A stretch of DNA of 64,000 nucleotides. Source: Trileptium ribeirensis (Eukaryota > Nematoda > Enoplea > Enoplida > Thoracostomopsidae). The stretch is from the NCBI GenBank assembly GCA_030248225.1, contig JASANE010026676.1, positions 17,106 through 81,105 on the forward strand. The letters run 5' to 3'. Made by a program: the position numbers and the translations under genes. Below are positions 1 to 12,127 of this stretch, piece by piece (the stretch's first letter is position 1; each line of letters begins with the position of its first letter). The notes under the pieces were generated by a model, which had not been told where the DNA came from, ran no database searches, and saw only the letters and a program-made list of their open reading frames with translations.

Positions 1-1079
1 TCAAACCATTTCAGTTTTGTACAAGTGGCAGAGCGCCAATTCAAAAAATAACGCAACTATACAGAATCGTCTGTCGAGATCTAAAAAGAGTGCTGCGGCA
101 GTAAGTACCAAGCTATGGGCCCAGGTGTAAAAAAAGTTTGAAAAGGATGAAATTTTCTAAATTTTGTCTAAGCCGCCTGCTTACTGAAGGCTAACGATGC
201 TATTTTAGATTTACACCACGTTAACTGCGCCAGTTTGATTGTTTTAAACCGATATTGATTAATGTCGTTACCGCTCTATTGTCGATGCTACAAATTAAAT
301 TAATGATTAATTAAATAGCTAAATTAATAGTGCACAACTAGTGGTGCAATCCAAACCATTATTAATTTTAGCAGTTTACATTTTTATCTCTACTCAGAGG
401 TGTAAGTTTTAGGTGGCACACATTTAGAGCTCGAAACGAATGCCACACCTGAAGGGTGTAATATCGGGTACGCAACGTCATGCGTGTACAGTCACGGACA
501 AAAACAAGCGTATCAAAAACGAACTCGAGTGAACATTAGAACGTTCGTTTACAAACGAACGCGTTGTTGCGTTCGTTTCTGCGCACTTATTTCAGTCTGT
601 GACTGTCTGCACTTTATATCTGCCCTCTAATTCGCAATACCTTATGCTATACTAGTTGGGTTGCTATACTCTCCAAGGTAGTGGGCAGTATTTCGGAGGA
701 TTCCCTGTTCTGCACCCCAAGCAGCGCTCAAGAATTTTGAGTTGGCATCAAGACTAGCGACATGTTTGAATACACGCTTTCAGTGCGAAACGACAAAATG
801 TTGTAAAAGCATTAAAAACGTGATAAAACTAAACTACAATACCCAGTAAACCTGGAGCGGGAATATTTCTCCAGGTATTAACCAGACATGAGCGATAGTA
901 AGTCGCGTAGATAGGGCTGACCTCTACAACGAAGAGGAGGGAGCGGCGGTCTCCACATGTCATCATGCCCCCAGGTGAATTTTGTCTACCCCAGATCATG
1001 TCCCCAGCACCGCCTCAGGTTAGGCATTTTCGGATGACATCAAAATGATCGTCCTAATAAAAAACCGTTACAGCAAAAC
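1..1079. other. BMS1 intron sequence, no gene seen
   Basis: No exon or RNA gene is recognisable. The stretch should be intronic to BMS1, because exon 20 at 3956-4007 ends in a donor site and the gene must continue to the left. I looked for the expected next block (human-like DIVFMRTWYPVSIP) on the minus strand and did not find it anywhere in 1-3955. Confidence 0.5.
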
Positions 1080-1081
1080 TA

Positions 1082-1266
1082 CAGTACCCGCCAAAAATGA
1101 CTGTCGCTCGCTCGATACTCGCTCGCGACTCGCTCGAAATAAATTTGTTCTAAAAATAGAATTTTCTATTAATTTATATAGTTGCGAAATCTCGAGCGAG
1201 CCACTCGCTCGCGACTCGCTCGAACTCGCTCGCTCGAAATGCGACGGTCATTTTTGGCGAGTACTG
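1082..1266. mobile_element. Mariner-type MITE, copy 1
   Basis: A 185-bp non-coding element flanked by TA on both sides (1080-1081 and 1267-1268). The terminal inverted repeats start CAGTACYCGCCAAAAAT, the CAGT start plus TA target duplication being typical of Tc1/mariner derivatives. The inner arms are built from CGCTCGCTCG runs and the centre is AT-rich, so the element can fold into a hairpin. Copy 2 at 2276-2439 is closely similar. Confidence 0.85.
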
Positions 1267-2275
1267 TACGTCTTTAATATCAATTATGGTAAATTCTTTA
1301 GTAAAATGAAGGGCGCCTACTGAAGAAGTCCCCGGGTATTTCTAGTCCCGCCATGCTGAACCTGTATGGGTCCGGGCCGAAAGCACCCGGTAGTATTTGC
1401 AGTCTTGTGGATAGTGCAGCCGCACATCGCGTATGCTCAAATCCAGCCGCAAAATCTGTTACTTTAAGTAATTTAATGTAGAAAGTATTATACAAAATGA
1501 CAGTTGGATCAAACCCTTCGCAAAGCCCAAGCCTATATAACAGAATTTGCACCACTCCTTATAACAATTTAACTAAATTTTTGTAATAAGCTTAAGATCT
1601 TAAATTAAAGCTATAACAATTTTGAGGAGATTGTGTATAGTCGTTACGATATTACCACAGGTTTTACAGCACAATGGATATTTTAAGCGTTGGATTTACT
1701 TTATGTAATAGCAAGCATTAATTGTTCTTCTCCTCCTGCGTAACTTTTGAGTAAACTAAACAACTGCTGCAGCAATCCGTATATGATTTTCTCAGTGGTT
1801 CAACAAACTAGAAAGACGCATGGGCTAGGATATAAAGGGTGATCTAAACCTTTTTTCAAACGTGTAGTGGATTAATTACTGGCTGTAGCTTCGAAACACA
1901 GGCATCTAGGTTTCTGTCTTTGTTATTGCCATATGTACCACGGTCCCTGCAAAGCATTTATTACTAGCTTAACTATTGGGTTAAGCAATGTTGTACTGGA
2001 TCGGCATTTATGACCGAGCTATAACAATAATTTCATGCAAAACCTTATTGGCAGGACAAAAATTCTTCTACAGTATAGTTATATCAATACAATATTTTAT
2101 TTCCACAAAACATAAATTTACTCATTGTTAGAAGCGACAAGCCTTTTGTAATATTACAAGGATGACGAGCGTAACTCTGGTTTTTCCAAACTACCAAAAT
2201 TACACCTAAGAGGATCGGGTGTGATTACAACTGGAAGGGGAGTCCCCAGTTCGCAACGGGGGAGAGCTGAAAATA

Positions 2276-2439
2276 CAGTACCCGCCAAAAATGACTGTCG
2301 CTCGCTCGCGACTCGATCGACACTTGCTCGAAATAAATTTGTTCTGAAAATAGAATTTTCTATTAATATAAATAGTTGCGAAATCTCGAGCAAGTCACTC
2401 GCTCGCTCGAAATGCGACGGTGATTTTTGGCGAGTACTG
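2276..2439. mobile_element. Mariner-type MITE, copy 2
   Basis: A 164-bp element with the same TIRs and AT-rich centre as copy 1 at 1082-1266, flanked by TA at 2274-2275 and 2440-2441. It lies at the left edge of dispersed repeat copy A and appears to have inserted into it. Confidence 0.85.
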
Positions 2440-2464
2440 TACTTGTAGGCAGTTCCCCTACCCT

Positions 2465-3740
2465 CCAAAAAGATAACAGGTTTCTAAGTGTTTTTGCTAA
2501 AACTGGCCATGCCGGTATCAGTGTTCCGCAACCCATATCTCGAGACCCAAGCTTCGCATCGAAAACCGGGCACCACCAGCCAATAGCTAATTATAATTCG
2601 AGATTTTTAATTTGCTGAATATCAAAAGCACGCCGAACACAACTTTGTGGACCGCTGTGGTCCCGAATATGTTCGTCGACCCTTTACCATAAAGTCGATT
2701 TTTCAAATTTCAACATGTTACTGCATGTTTTACCTTACAATGACTATATTATACCTTTTCATAGGGTTTCAAGTGTTTTACTGTCTACGAACCCTATTTT
2801 CTAAATGCCTCTGACTTTCCATTCGCTGGAAATTTTGACAGGGCCATGAACCAATTTCCCTCTGGTTCGGAACTGGGATGCGCTGAGTTTTGAAAAGGGG
2901 GTGTGAACTCGTTAGCCACTGGCGTGAACTAGGAGCGACGTGTGGAATCGAATTCTAAAAATGAAAATTAAATTTTCAAAATTGCGAAATTCAGCGAAAA
3001 ACGTTAAAATTGACTAAATGACTTCAGAAACATCTCAATTAAGGCTGAAACCAACTGTTCGTCCAATTTTCCCCCGAATTTATGCACATTTAAGTTCAGA
3101 AATGGATTTTTAAATTTGCCAAGAGCCAACAGAGAGGCCAAAATTTTGCCAGAGAGCCAAAATTTTCCGGAGAACCCCAAGCGAGAGGACATCGAAAAAT
3201 ACCACGCCCACACACCTCCACTTTGGAGAAGCCAGAATGTAGTCTGTTTTCTTTTTTTTCTATATATTGCGCATGTGGAATTAAGAATCGTATTTATATT
3301 ATATATTATGTTTTTCGGCATGCTGAAAACGTTGAGTTGGTTAAGTGGAGACCAGCACGATCATTTCATGCCTTTTCAGTGGTTTTATGGTAAATGAATG
3401 CTATTTGCTAAATATAGTACGTCAGTAATTTGGTTAATTGCTTACACCAATAATGATCTATAAATCATAGATTTTTTCGTACGCCGCGTACGACAGTTTG
3501 GTTTATCTAGAGACCAGCACGAATACTTTCTGAGTTTTCAGTTGTTTCCAATTGGTCTACGGTCGAACAGGGTTTTAGGGGTTCCAATCGATTCAGGGTT
3601 CCAAAGGTGTTTAAGTGGTATGCACTTCAAACACAGGTTGTTAATGGTGATTGCACAAAATGACAGCTTAATAAAACAACGCTCGATCTGTTTCACCCTC
3701 GCACGAGAGATACTAGTTTAAGCTGTTGTTACAAAACCAA
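2465..3740 (+). repeat. Dispersed repeat family, copy A
   Basis: A diverged interspersed repeat with homologues at 7640-8345 (same strand) and 9155-9730 (opposite strand). Shared landmarks in order are GGCCATRCCGGTA, a stretch around GAATATGTTCGTCGACCCTT, CATAGGGTTT, a GGTTTTAGGG region and a right end around TGTTTCACCCTCGC. No convincing protein is encoded. It is probably a non-autonomous transposon or a decayed element; its class is not clear. Confidence 0.65.
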
Positions 3741-3955
3741 AAAATGTATCTCAGTAATTTTCAAGAACCTGATGTAACTGCAAGGCAACAAACTATCTGT
3801 CTTATCGAACAGAGCAGTAGAAAATAAGGTATTTACCAACGTTTTTGTAAACAAAATTCAGATATTTTATCAATTTATCAACTTCCCACCAGATTGGTAG
3901 TATCAATGAATTTCTATCAAATTTGAATCTGTCAAGTATCTGGTTATATACATAC

Positions 3956-4007
3956 CTTTCATAAGAATTTTGTCTTCAAACGTTGCACGAAATGCTCCTA
4001 ACGGTTC
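3956..4007 (-). CDS. BMS1: BMS1 exon 20 (last exon in window)
   Basis: Encodes [17 protein letters not shown], matching the conserved GAFRASFEDKLLM block of BMS1. Acceptor TATTTAG precedes it and donor GTATGTATAT follows. It starts in phase 0 and ends one base into the next codon, which fits a following DIV codon beyond the window. Confidence 0.9.
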
Positions 4008-7000
4008 CTAAATATTGAAAAAAAATATAATTACAAATCTTAACTGGACTATTTGCCGTTTAATCACTAATTAATAATGAATTACGGTACGTAGTAGTCC
4101 TGTTGGAAAGAGTTTGAACATTACGAGACAAACGGTTTTCAATCAGTATCGCTCTATTTTTACTTGACGTTTGTTTATAAATTAGCTTGAGCATTTTTCT
4201 TTCCCACACTGGGAATCAAATCGACTTTTATAGTTTTACTAACAATTTATCAGTATTATTTTATTACCAACAGTTGGGTGCCTGCGTAATATCTAGCCTG
4301 TCCACAGTGGGGGGGTGGGGGGATCCCCCCCACTTTGAAAATCCCCCCATGTTCGTGAGATTTTCCCCCATGTCCGTCCCCCCCCACTCGGCCGAAACCC
4401 CCATGTTCGACTAATTCCAAAAATTTTTTATGTCTGAAAATTTATGTTCTTTGTTTGCAAATTGTTTCTTAAACATTAATTACCACTATTTATAATGCTA
4501 AAATATTGTTTTTAGCTTAAAAGTACGTTCACAGTAGTAAAAATGCATTAAAATATGGGGGTCATTTCACGAAACCATGTTCTTTTGAAACACCATTTTT
4601 TGAAGCCAAAATGAAACGTTTTCGAATGTACAGTGTCTAGAACCCTTCCGATGTAAAAAACCCTGAATTTTTCGAATATCGAGGTCTCTATGCAAAACGA
4701 GCTACCTGAAACCTGCTACAGGGGTTGGAAAGGGCCCCCCTGGGGGTCAAATTTTAATCCGAAATAAGTCATTATTCTGTAGTGTTGACGGAGTGACACG
4801 CGAACCATGGTCTGTTTTTATGCAAGTCCATCCAAAATGGTCCTAGTCAAGCCATTTGGAGCACTTGCGACCTAAAATTGGTGCTGCTAGGGCATTATTG
4901 GGTTAAAATCGATCAATTTAGAAAAAAGCCTGTCGCAGAAGTTTTTCTAGCGCAACGGAGACAGCACCTACAGATATCATTTTATGCTCACAAACCAACC
5001 ATGAGCGGGGGACGTCTGAGAAAAAATTTCAGGCAGATCCTTAGGCCTTGTAAAAAATGGCACCCCGATATGTTGAGTCGGGGGGGGGCTACACCTCAGG
5101 TCGGGGGGGGGGGGCTACACCTCAGGTCGGAGGGGGGGGCTACACCTCAGGTCGGAGGGGGGCTACAGCTTCCTACAACATGCAACGCGCCAAACTTTAG
5201 CTACTTCTATACATTCTAGATGTAAGCTGGTGTAAAACAAATACAATTGATCTATGACCAGTTTACATTTAAGTGATGATACCAAGGACAATGCGTGTAA
5301 TAGATGTGCGGGCAGGCAGAAGGGTTTCCTAGCTGCCCAGTTAACAGCACGGCCCCATATCATAGTGCAATGATGATGAACTTATATACTAATATGATTC
5401 TTGCGACCTTCGATTACTTTTATTATACATGCGGTCGGGGGGGGGGCTACACGCCAGGTCGGGGGGGGCTACATTTTCATTAAAAATTTTTAATAGATGG
5501 GTCGATTCTAGTGGGGCTTTACTATGTTTATATCCGGCCTATTGTAAAACTGTATGCTAAATTTGGCTTTTTTAAATTTAAGTTTGGTCAGGTCGGGGGG
5601 GGGGCTACATTTTGCATACCCCATTTTTGGCATTTTATGACCTTCGACCTCATACTGAAATAACACATGGACAGACGCTGATGTTCTTTTTTTTCAATAA
5701 CATCTGTACTGATTGCGATTACCGTTATATAGCATTTTTGGCGCTAGTGCACTTTTACGTTATTTACCAGCGTCTGAAAGCTGCCAGATTTGACCTTGGT
5801 CGGGGGGGCTACATGTCACGAAAAAAAATTTCGGAAGCTTGACGTCAGCTTCAGTGTCGATGCTTACTCCCAAGTTTTTCCGGAAAAATTAGCAAATACC
5901 GATGGATCACAGTGAAATGAAAAACACATATATGTATCACGTGCTAGCGATACGGCGAACGTTTATATTAGGACATGTGTTTTTGGCTTCATTTGGCCAA
6001 CCCGGGTTGAGGGCCTCTAGCTCCTGCTATGTTTGGGGTACAGAGGTCCACCATACCTCGTTATGATCGTCGGATATGCTATTACTACATCTCACAGCGA
6101 CATTAAATTTCCTTACAAAAGACTGGTGGTATGGGCCAAAAAGTGCCGATGTAGCCCCCGCCCGACTAAAATGAAATGGTTTCGTGAAATGACCCATGGA
6201 AATATTTTGTATTTTTAAGCAAAATTTATCCCCCCACTTTGAAATTTCCCCCGAGAATGAACATGGGGGCCCCCCGAAGTTTCCCCCTCCCCACTTTTCG
6301 GAGGACTGTGGACATGCCAGAATATTAAGGCCATCTTTTCAAATACTTAATATCCGAATCGTAAAATTTGTTGTCCATCGAATTTTGTATTCGGGTATTA
6401 AATGCCGACAGATTATTGCAATACTTGACACAAATAGTGATAGCAAAATATTTAGCTCCAACGGTAGTTGGTTGTTGTAGCACTGCTATTACGACGCTCG
6501 CTCGATGCGCGAAACAGCTTTGTACTACTCGTTCGATGATCGTTCGCTCGAAACACGACTGTCATACTGCCACGTGATGTAAACTATTAACATGGCTTGA
6601 GCCGGATTCTAGTGAAAAACGCAATATTGCTCTTTAAAACAGCTTACCCTTATAGCCTTCTTGATTTGTCCGCGTATTCCCGAGACGCACTGAAGTCGAG
6701 CCCCACTAAATTTCGCCACTTCCAAGGCAGTATTAAACATATCCTGAAAATACAAAAAATATGTGTTTACACTATCCAAACCCATCAATTTATTCCAAAA
6801 GTATTAAATTATTATACGTTGCCATATCTTATAATAAATTTTAAGTAATAAATATAAAATAACAAATTTATTGCCATACGTTATCAGTATATAAAATTTC
6901 TAGTGCTTTCATTAATGTTAACACCATTTTGTATGATGATAAACAAGGGCGTAGCCAGGGAGGGGGGTTGTGGGGGCCGCGACCCCCTCCCCCTTTGGTT

Positions 7001-10000
7001 CAACCCCAAAAAAAATTTTCTGAATGATTCCGGTTGAAAATCATGTTGGAAATTGTCCTAAAACTAGCCTCACTCGCACCAGAAAACAAGTACTTTCAAA
7101 CGTATTTTTGTACGACCAAATTTCACGTTTTTGTATAAAAATTGGCTATTTTGGCAATAGTTACATTTTACTTGTTCAGGGCGTACATAATTATACTAAT
7201 TTTTAATCTAGGAAATGCAATTTCATTGAAACTTTCTAAGTTCGGACAAGGTTAGCTGGTAGAAATGTTAATGACATGACATAACGAATGACATGCCCCT
7301 GGACCCCGCTTTCACATTCCTGAGCGCGACCCCCCCCCGGACCGCCTCCCTCTTTTAGGTACCCACTGTAGGCCGCGACCCCCGCTTTCAAAATTCCTGG
7401 CTACGACCTTGATGAGAAAGTGCAGTGATTGAAACAATACGAATGGTATTGTTTGAAACGGAGAGAGCAAAGCGAGCGGAGTTTCCACTGAGGCCGCTAT
7501 GGGCAAAAGTCATGAAAATTACTTTTTTGTGTGTTTCTGTCACGCATACCTCAAGTTCGAGTGGATAGATTTCGGTAAAGTTTCACATTCGACATCAAAA
7601 TTGACGATGGTGTGCCCTTTGGTTGAACGCGAACAGCTCCTATCCCTTCTTCGGGATCAAAATTACATAAACAGGTTTTAAGGGTTCTTTGCCAAATGTG
7701 GCCATACGGGTACCAGTATTTCACAGCATATATCTCGCGACACAGGCTTCGATGCAGAACCAGCTCATACAGATCTACAACTTTGATGATCACAAATTTT
7801 TTGTGGGACCACTCACTGGGCCACTGTTGGGACGAATATGGTTCGTCGACCCTTGTCCAACAATAACGATTTCTCAATATTTTTGGAGTGTTATTGCGTG
7901 TTTTTAAATTATAATGAGTGCCTATTAGGTTGTCAAGCACAGTGGATACGATGGCTTTACTATCTACATTGAAACTTGTTATACCTATTCATAGGGTTTA
8001 CGTTCGACGAAAACAATTTCCAAAATGAAGTGCGTTTAAATGTGTCAATTATGTATTGCGTGCAGGCATCAAGAATTGTCTATATAGGTTTCCCGGTAAG
8101 CTGAATACGAAGGCGTGGTTATCTACAGATCATCACAAATACGTGACGCGTTGTCAGTCGTTTTCGATGGTTTTAGGATCGCCGAGGTTTAGGATTTTCA
8201 GTGGGTTCAGGGTTCTAGACCTTTTAGGGTGGAATATTCGTCAAACACAGCGTGGTACAGGTGATTAAACAAAATGATAAAAATGAAATCGCGCTCGCTC
8301 CGTTTCACTCTCGCTTCCGAGTTACTAGTAGTAATAACAAATAAAATAATCTAGTAACATGCGTCAACCTGTGAACCCTCACAACCGTTGTTATTCACTA
8401 GAGTAAACCAACCACAGCTACAAACAGTAGTTCCTGAAACCATACCTTTATAAACGCCGTGTTTTTACAAATCTTAAACGGTATTCCGGTAAGCTTCAGT
8501 TTTTTGACGATTTGAATGGATTTGTCCAGATTGAGCACAACGCCAGTTGCCGCAATTCGAAAGTTTTTCTGAAATAGTCAATACATGGGACTACTACTAT
8601 GCAAACTAGCCAGCAATACCATAATAGGACCGCCGCTGCCAACAGGATGCTCGCTCGCTTCACGATCTTCAGTATACGCCCGAAATGATCGTTGCATTTC
8701 GAGAGTGCGAGCGAGCATCGAGGAAACATCGAACAAGCAGCCATGTAACAATATGCTATGTTTTCTGGCGCGTATTGTGCATTCTCTCGCTGTTCGATGA
8801 TTTCTCTTCAAAGAATAACAGCAAATTCCGGCGCGTAATGTCTAGGCGCTAGGAATGCTATCTTTAAACAATAATATATAGTCCCATGTGTTATATACAA
8901 GGAATCGGCTAAAATCAGTTGCGGTTAAATACCATACTTCTCACACCTTTTAACAGGTCTGATAGTTTTTGTTTTTGAGTAGTATTGTTATTGCTCCGAA
9001 TGATTTACTTCAAATGGTCATAACTCGAAATGACATGTGAAGGATCTTCGCCTTTCTGGCTTTGTACGGCAGAATACATTTGGTTTAAAATTCAGAGTAT
9101 GAAACCAATTTATTTCCACAACAAAATTTATTAATAACGAATAATTTAATTCATTTATACTAGTATCTCGCACGCGAGGGTGAAACAGACTGAGCGTGGT
9201 TCAATTTTTAAGCTATCGTTTTGTTTAATCATCTGTAATAGGTTGTGTTTGGTGTTTATACCATCCGAAAATATCTTGAACCCTAAATCCATTGAAAACC
9301 CTAAAACCTCGTCTACAGTAAACCCATCGAAAACAATTGAAAACGCATTAAGATTTGTGCTGGTCTCTAGGTAATCAAATCATTGTATTCAGCTTACCGG
9401 AAAACTCGTACAGACAATAATTTTTGATGACCTGTATGCAATAGGTATGTAATCAAATGTGAAAACAGATTATGTTTTGGAATTCGGGTTCATTGACCTT
9501 ACACCCATTCAAACCCCAGATTTTATATAACCAAATTATTGTATTCACGCTCGATAAATACCTATTCTTGATGTCATGCCGCAATACATAATCAGACAAA
9601 TGAAAACGCATATTGGAAATCGGGTTCGTCGACTCCAAAGCCTTTGAAGACACATAAAAAATTATGATATAGTGATTTTGAACTTTGGATAGCAAAACCA
9701 TTGTAGCCAGTGTGCTTGATAGCCTAATGCGCAACTAAACCTAAAATGACCCCGATGACCATGCTATTTTGTTTGTTGTAAAAAATTTCGTCACCGAAAA
9801 TTTTCTAATGGGTCCGAAAATGCTAGCTTTTGTTCGTGACTGTCAAATTTAACTGATAAATAATATTGACAATCAAGTTTAATTGATAAATAACAGCAAT
9901 GATTCGTGAACACTAATTGATAAATTATAAACATTCCGTTTACGACGTCACGCTTACATTAAATTTGTTCGCGAACAGAGACGAATCCTATTTCAACGAT

Positions 10001-12035
10001 ATAAAATGTTACTAAACTAAAATAAACCGAAAGCAAATGTCTAAGTCTGCGCTAGCAATGCGTTTAATCGAATATCCTATTTGTTCCGTAACAATGGATG
10101 TGGATTCCACATCGGAAATCGCAAAATAGGATAGTTAGCGGGGTCAACTTAAGTTTAGTCAGTCATTGTAAGGTTTAAACAAGCAATACGTCGAAATTTG
10201 AAAAATTGCCTGGCAAAGGCTCGGCGATCAATATTTGGCTCCACAGTGGGAGGCAAAAAGCAGAGTGCATGACTCGATAAGGCGATATAACAGGTCAACA
10301 GAGATACAAGCCTATCGCGAAATAGGTCGAACCATATACCCTATGCCAGATTGCAAAGAACCCAAGCATGCCATTGACCCAGAAAAGAGAGCACAAAACA
10401 CAAACAAAATAACTCTTTACAACTTCCATCACTTTCGTACTGCTTTCGACAACATCAGCTATATCTCAAAATACACAATAACGCCCCCGTATCATCGCGA
10501 ACGAACACCATACAAACAAAGACGAACAAAAGAACGAACAATTAACAAAACCCAAACAACAAACAGCGCTCACACAACTCCACAACACGCTAATACAAAA
10601 ATCAATCGGACAACCAACGACACAAACTACCTATCTGCTAGCGATTGCACAGCCAGGAGACCGGTGTTTTGAGGAGTTATCGGTCCTATAACAATGACAG
10701 AAAAATCACGATATAAAAAGTCATTTAACATTACTTAACCGCTTACGGATATACGTCCAGACTCGCCGCATATATCAGTCCATACTGCGTCCGTATTTAT
10801 TGACTGTTCACATAGCATCCGATCCGACAGCATTAGAGCATGCACATATTTTGTCACATCGGGCGATATGCAAAAAAATACAAACATAATACGGTAGGCA
10901 CTCGGTAATCGGTAAATTTTATCGTATTAGTGAGGTTGCAGCATGACCAAAAGTTGGGTCGGACCCAATATGATCATGACGTTAAAGCTTAGAATAAGCT
11001 TAAAACAGCGCACCATAGTCGAATAGCAGTGTCGTAGATATTTGGCTCCACAGTGGGAGTGTCCCCACAAAAAAGCCGAGGTCAGCAAGGCTGTAGACCT
11101 CGATAAGGCTGATTATGAACAGTGGTCAACATTTAGATACAAGCCGTATATCTCGATATATGCGCCCTTCCACATATACCCGTATATAGAGATTTCACAC
11201 AAACCTCACAAAAACGTATTTCTCCCTATACACACACAAAAAGTAGAAACAACAAACAATAACAAACAAACAACTATCTTTGTTCGTAATCTTTCTTTAC
11301 ACGACTGTTTCGTGGGTCCTCGTGTCTCACACAACACGTACATTTTTATCTCAACGTATACAAAAAATCTTCCCCGCCCGCCAACTATCCCCGCGGTTCG
11401 AACGAACGACCATCGAACATTTTTAAACAAAATTTGAACTTTGAACAAAATTTGAAATTTTTCGAACGAATGTAACAAACCCCGTGAACACCTTAGACGT
11501 AATCCCTCCCTCGTTCCCCCCACAAATTCCCCCCAAAAAGCTCCCGCAAAAAAAAAAAAAAAAACTCCCTCACAACCAACGACACATTATACTTACCGTA
11601 TCATTACTAACCGATCCCCCAGCAGACCGCCCCTGTCGTACGCAGTAACTGATCCGATAACAAAGACAGAAAAATCACTCCATAAAAAAACACTCATCAA
11701 ACCTCACCCCCCCACACACATACACACCCACTCACCCGCCTCATCAACCCCCCCACCATACCCCCTTCTAACTACTCTCCACTCACCAACCGATCCGACT
11801 CCTACAAACACAATATTCTCACACATCGCGACATACGCAAAAAAACAAAAACAAAACCCAAACCCCCGCAACCGAAAATTAAATTATAACAGAGAAGCAC
11901 CAACCCAAAAAAAGACCGCACCCAACACAAAAAAACAAAACCTCAGAAAAAAAAAAACACAGCACCACAGCCCCAAAGACGAAAAACAACGCGGGCTCTT
12001 CTTTCCCCGCCGACTTCGCGGTGCCCGTTCCCACC

Positions 12036-12068
<33 letters not shown>

Positions 12069-12095
12069 TAGGAATCTCGTTAATCCATTCATGCA

Positions 12096-12127
<32 letters not shown>

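Noticed and set aside
11884..12120. 78-codon minus-strand ORF
   Set aside because: It is a translation of the 28S rRNA fragment and the low-complexity sequence next to it.
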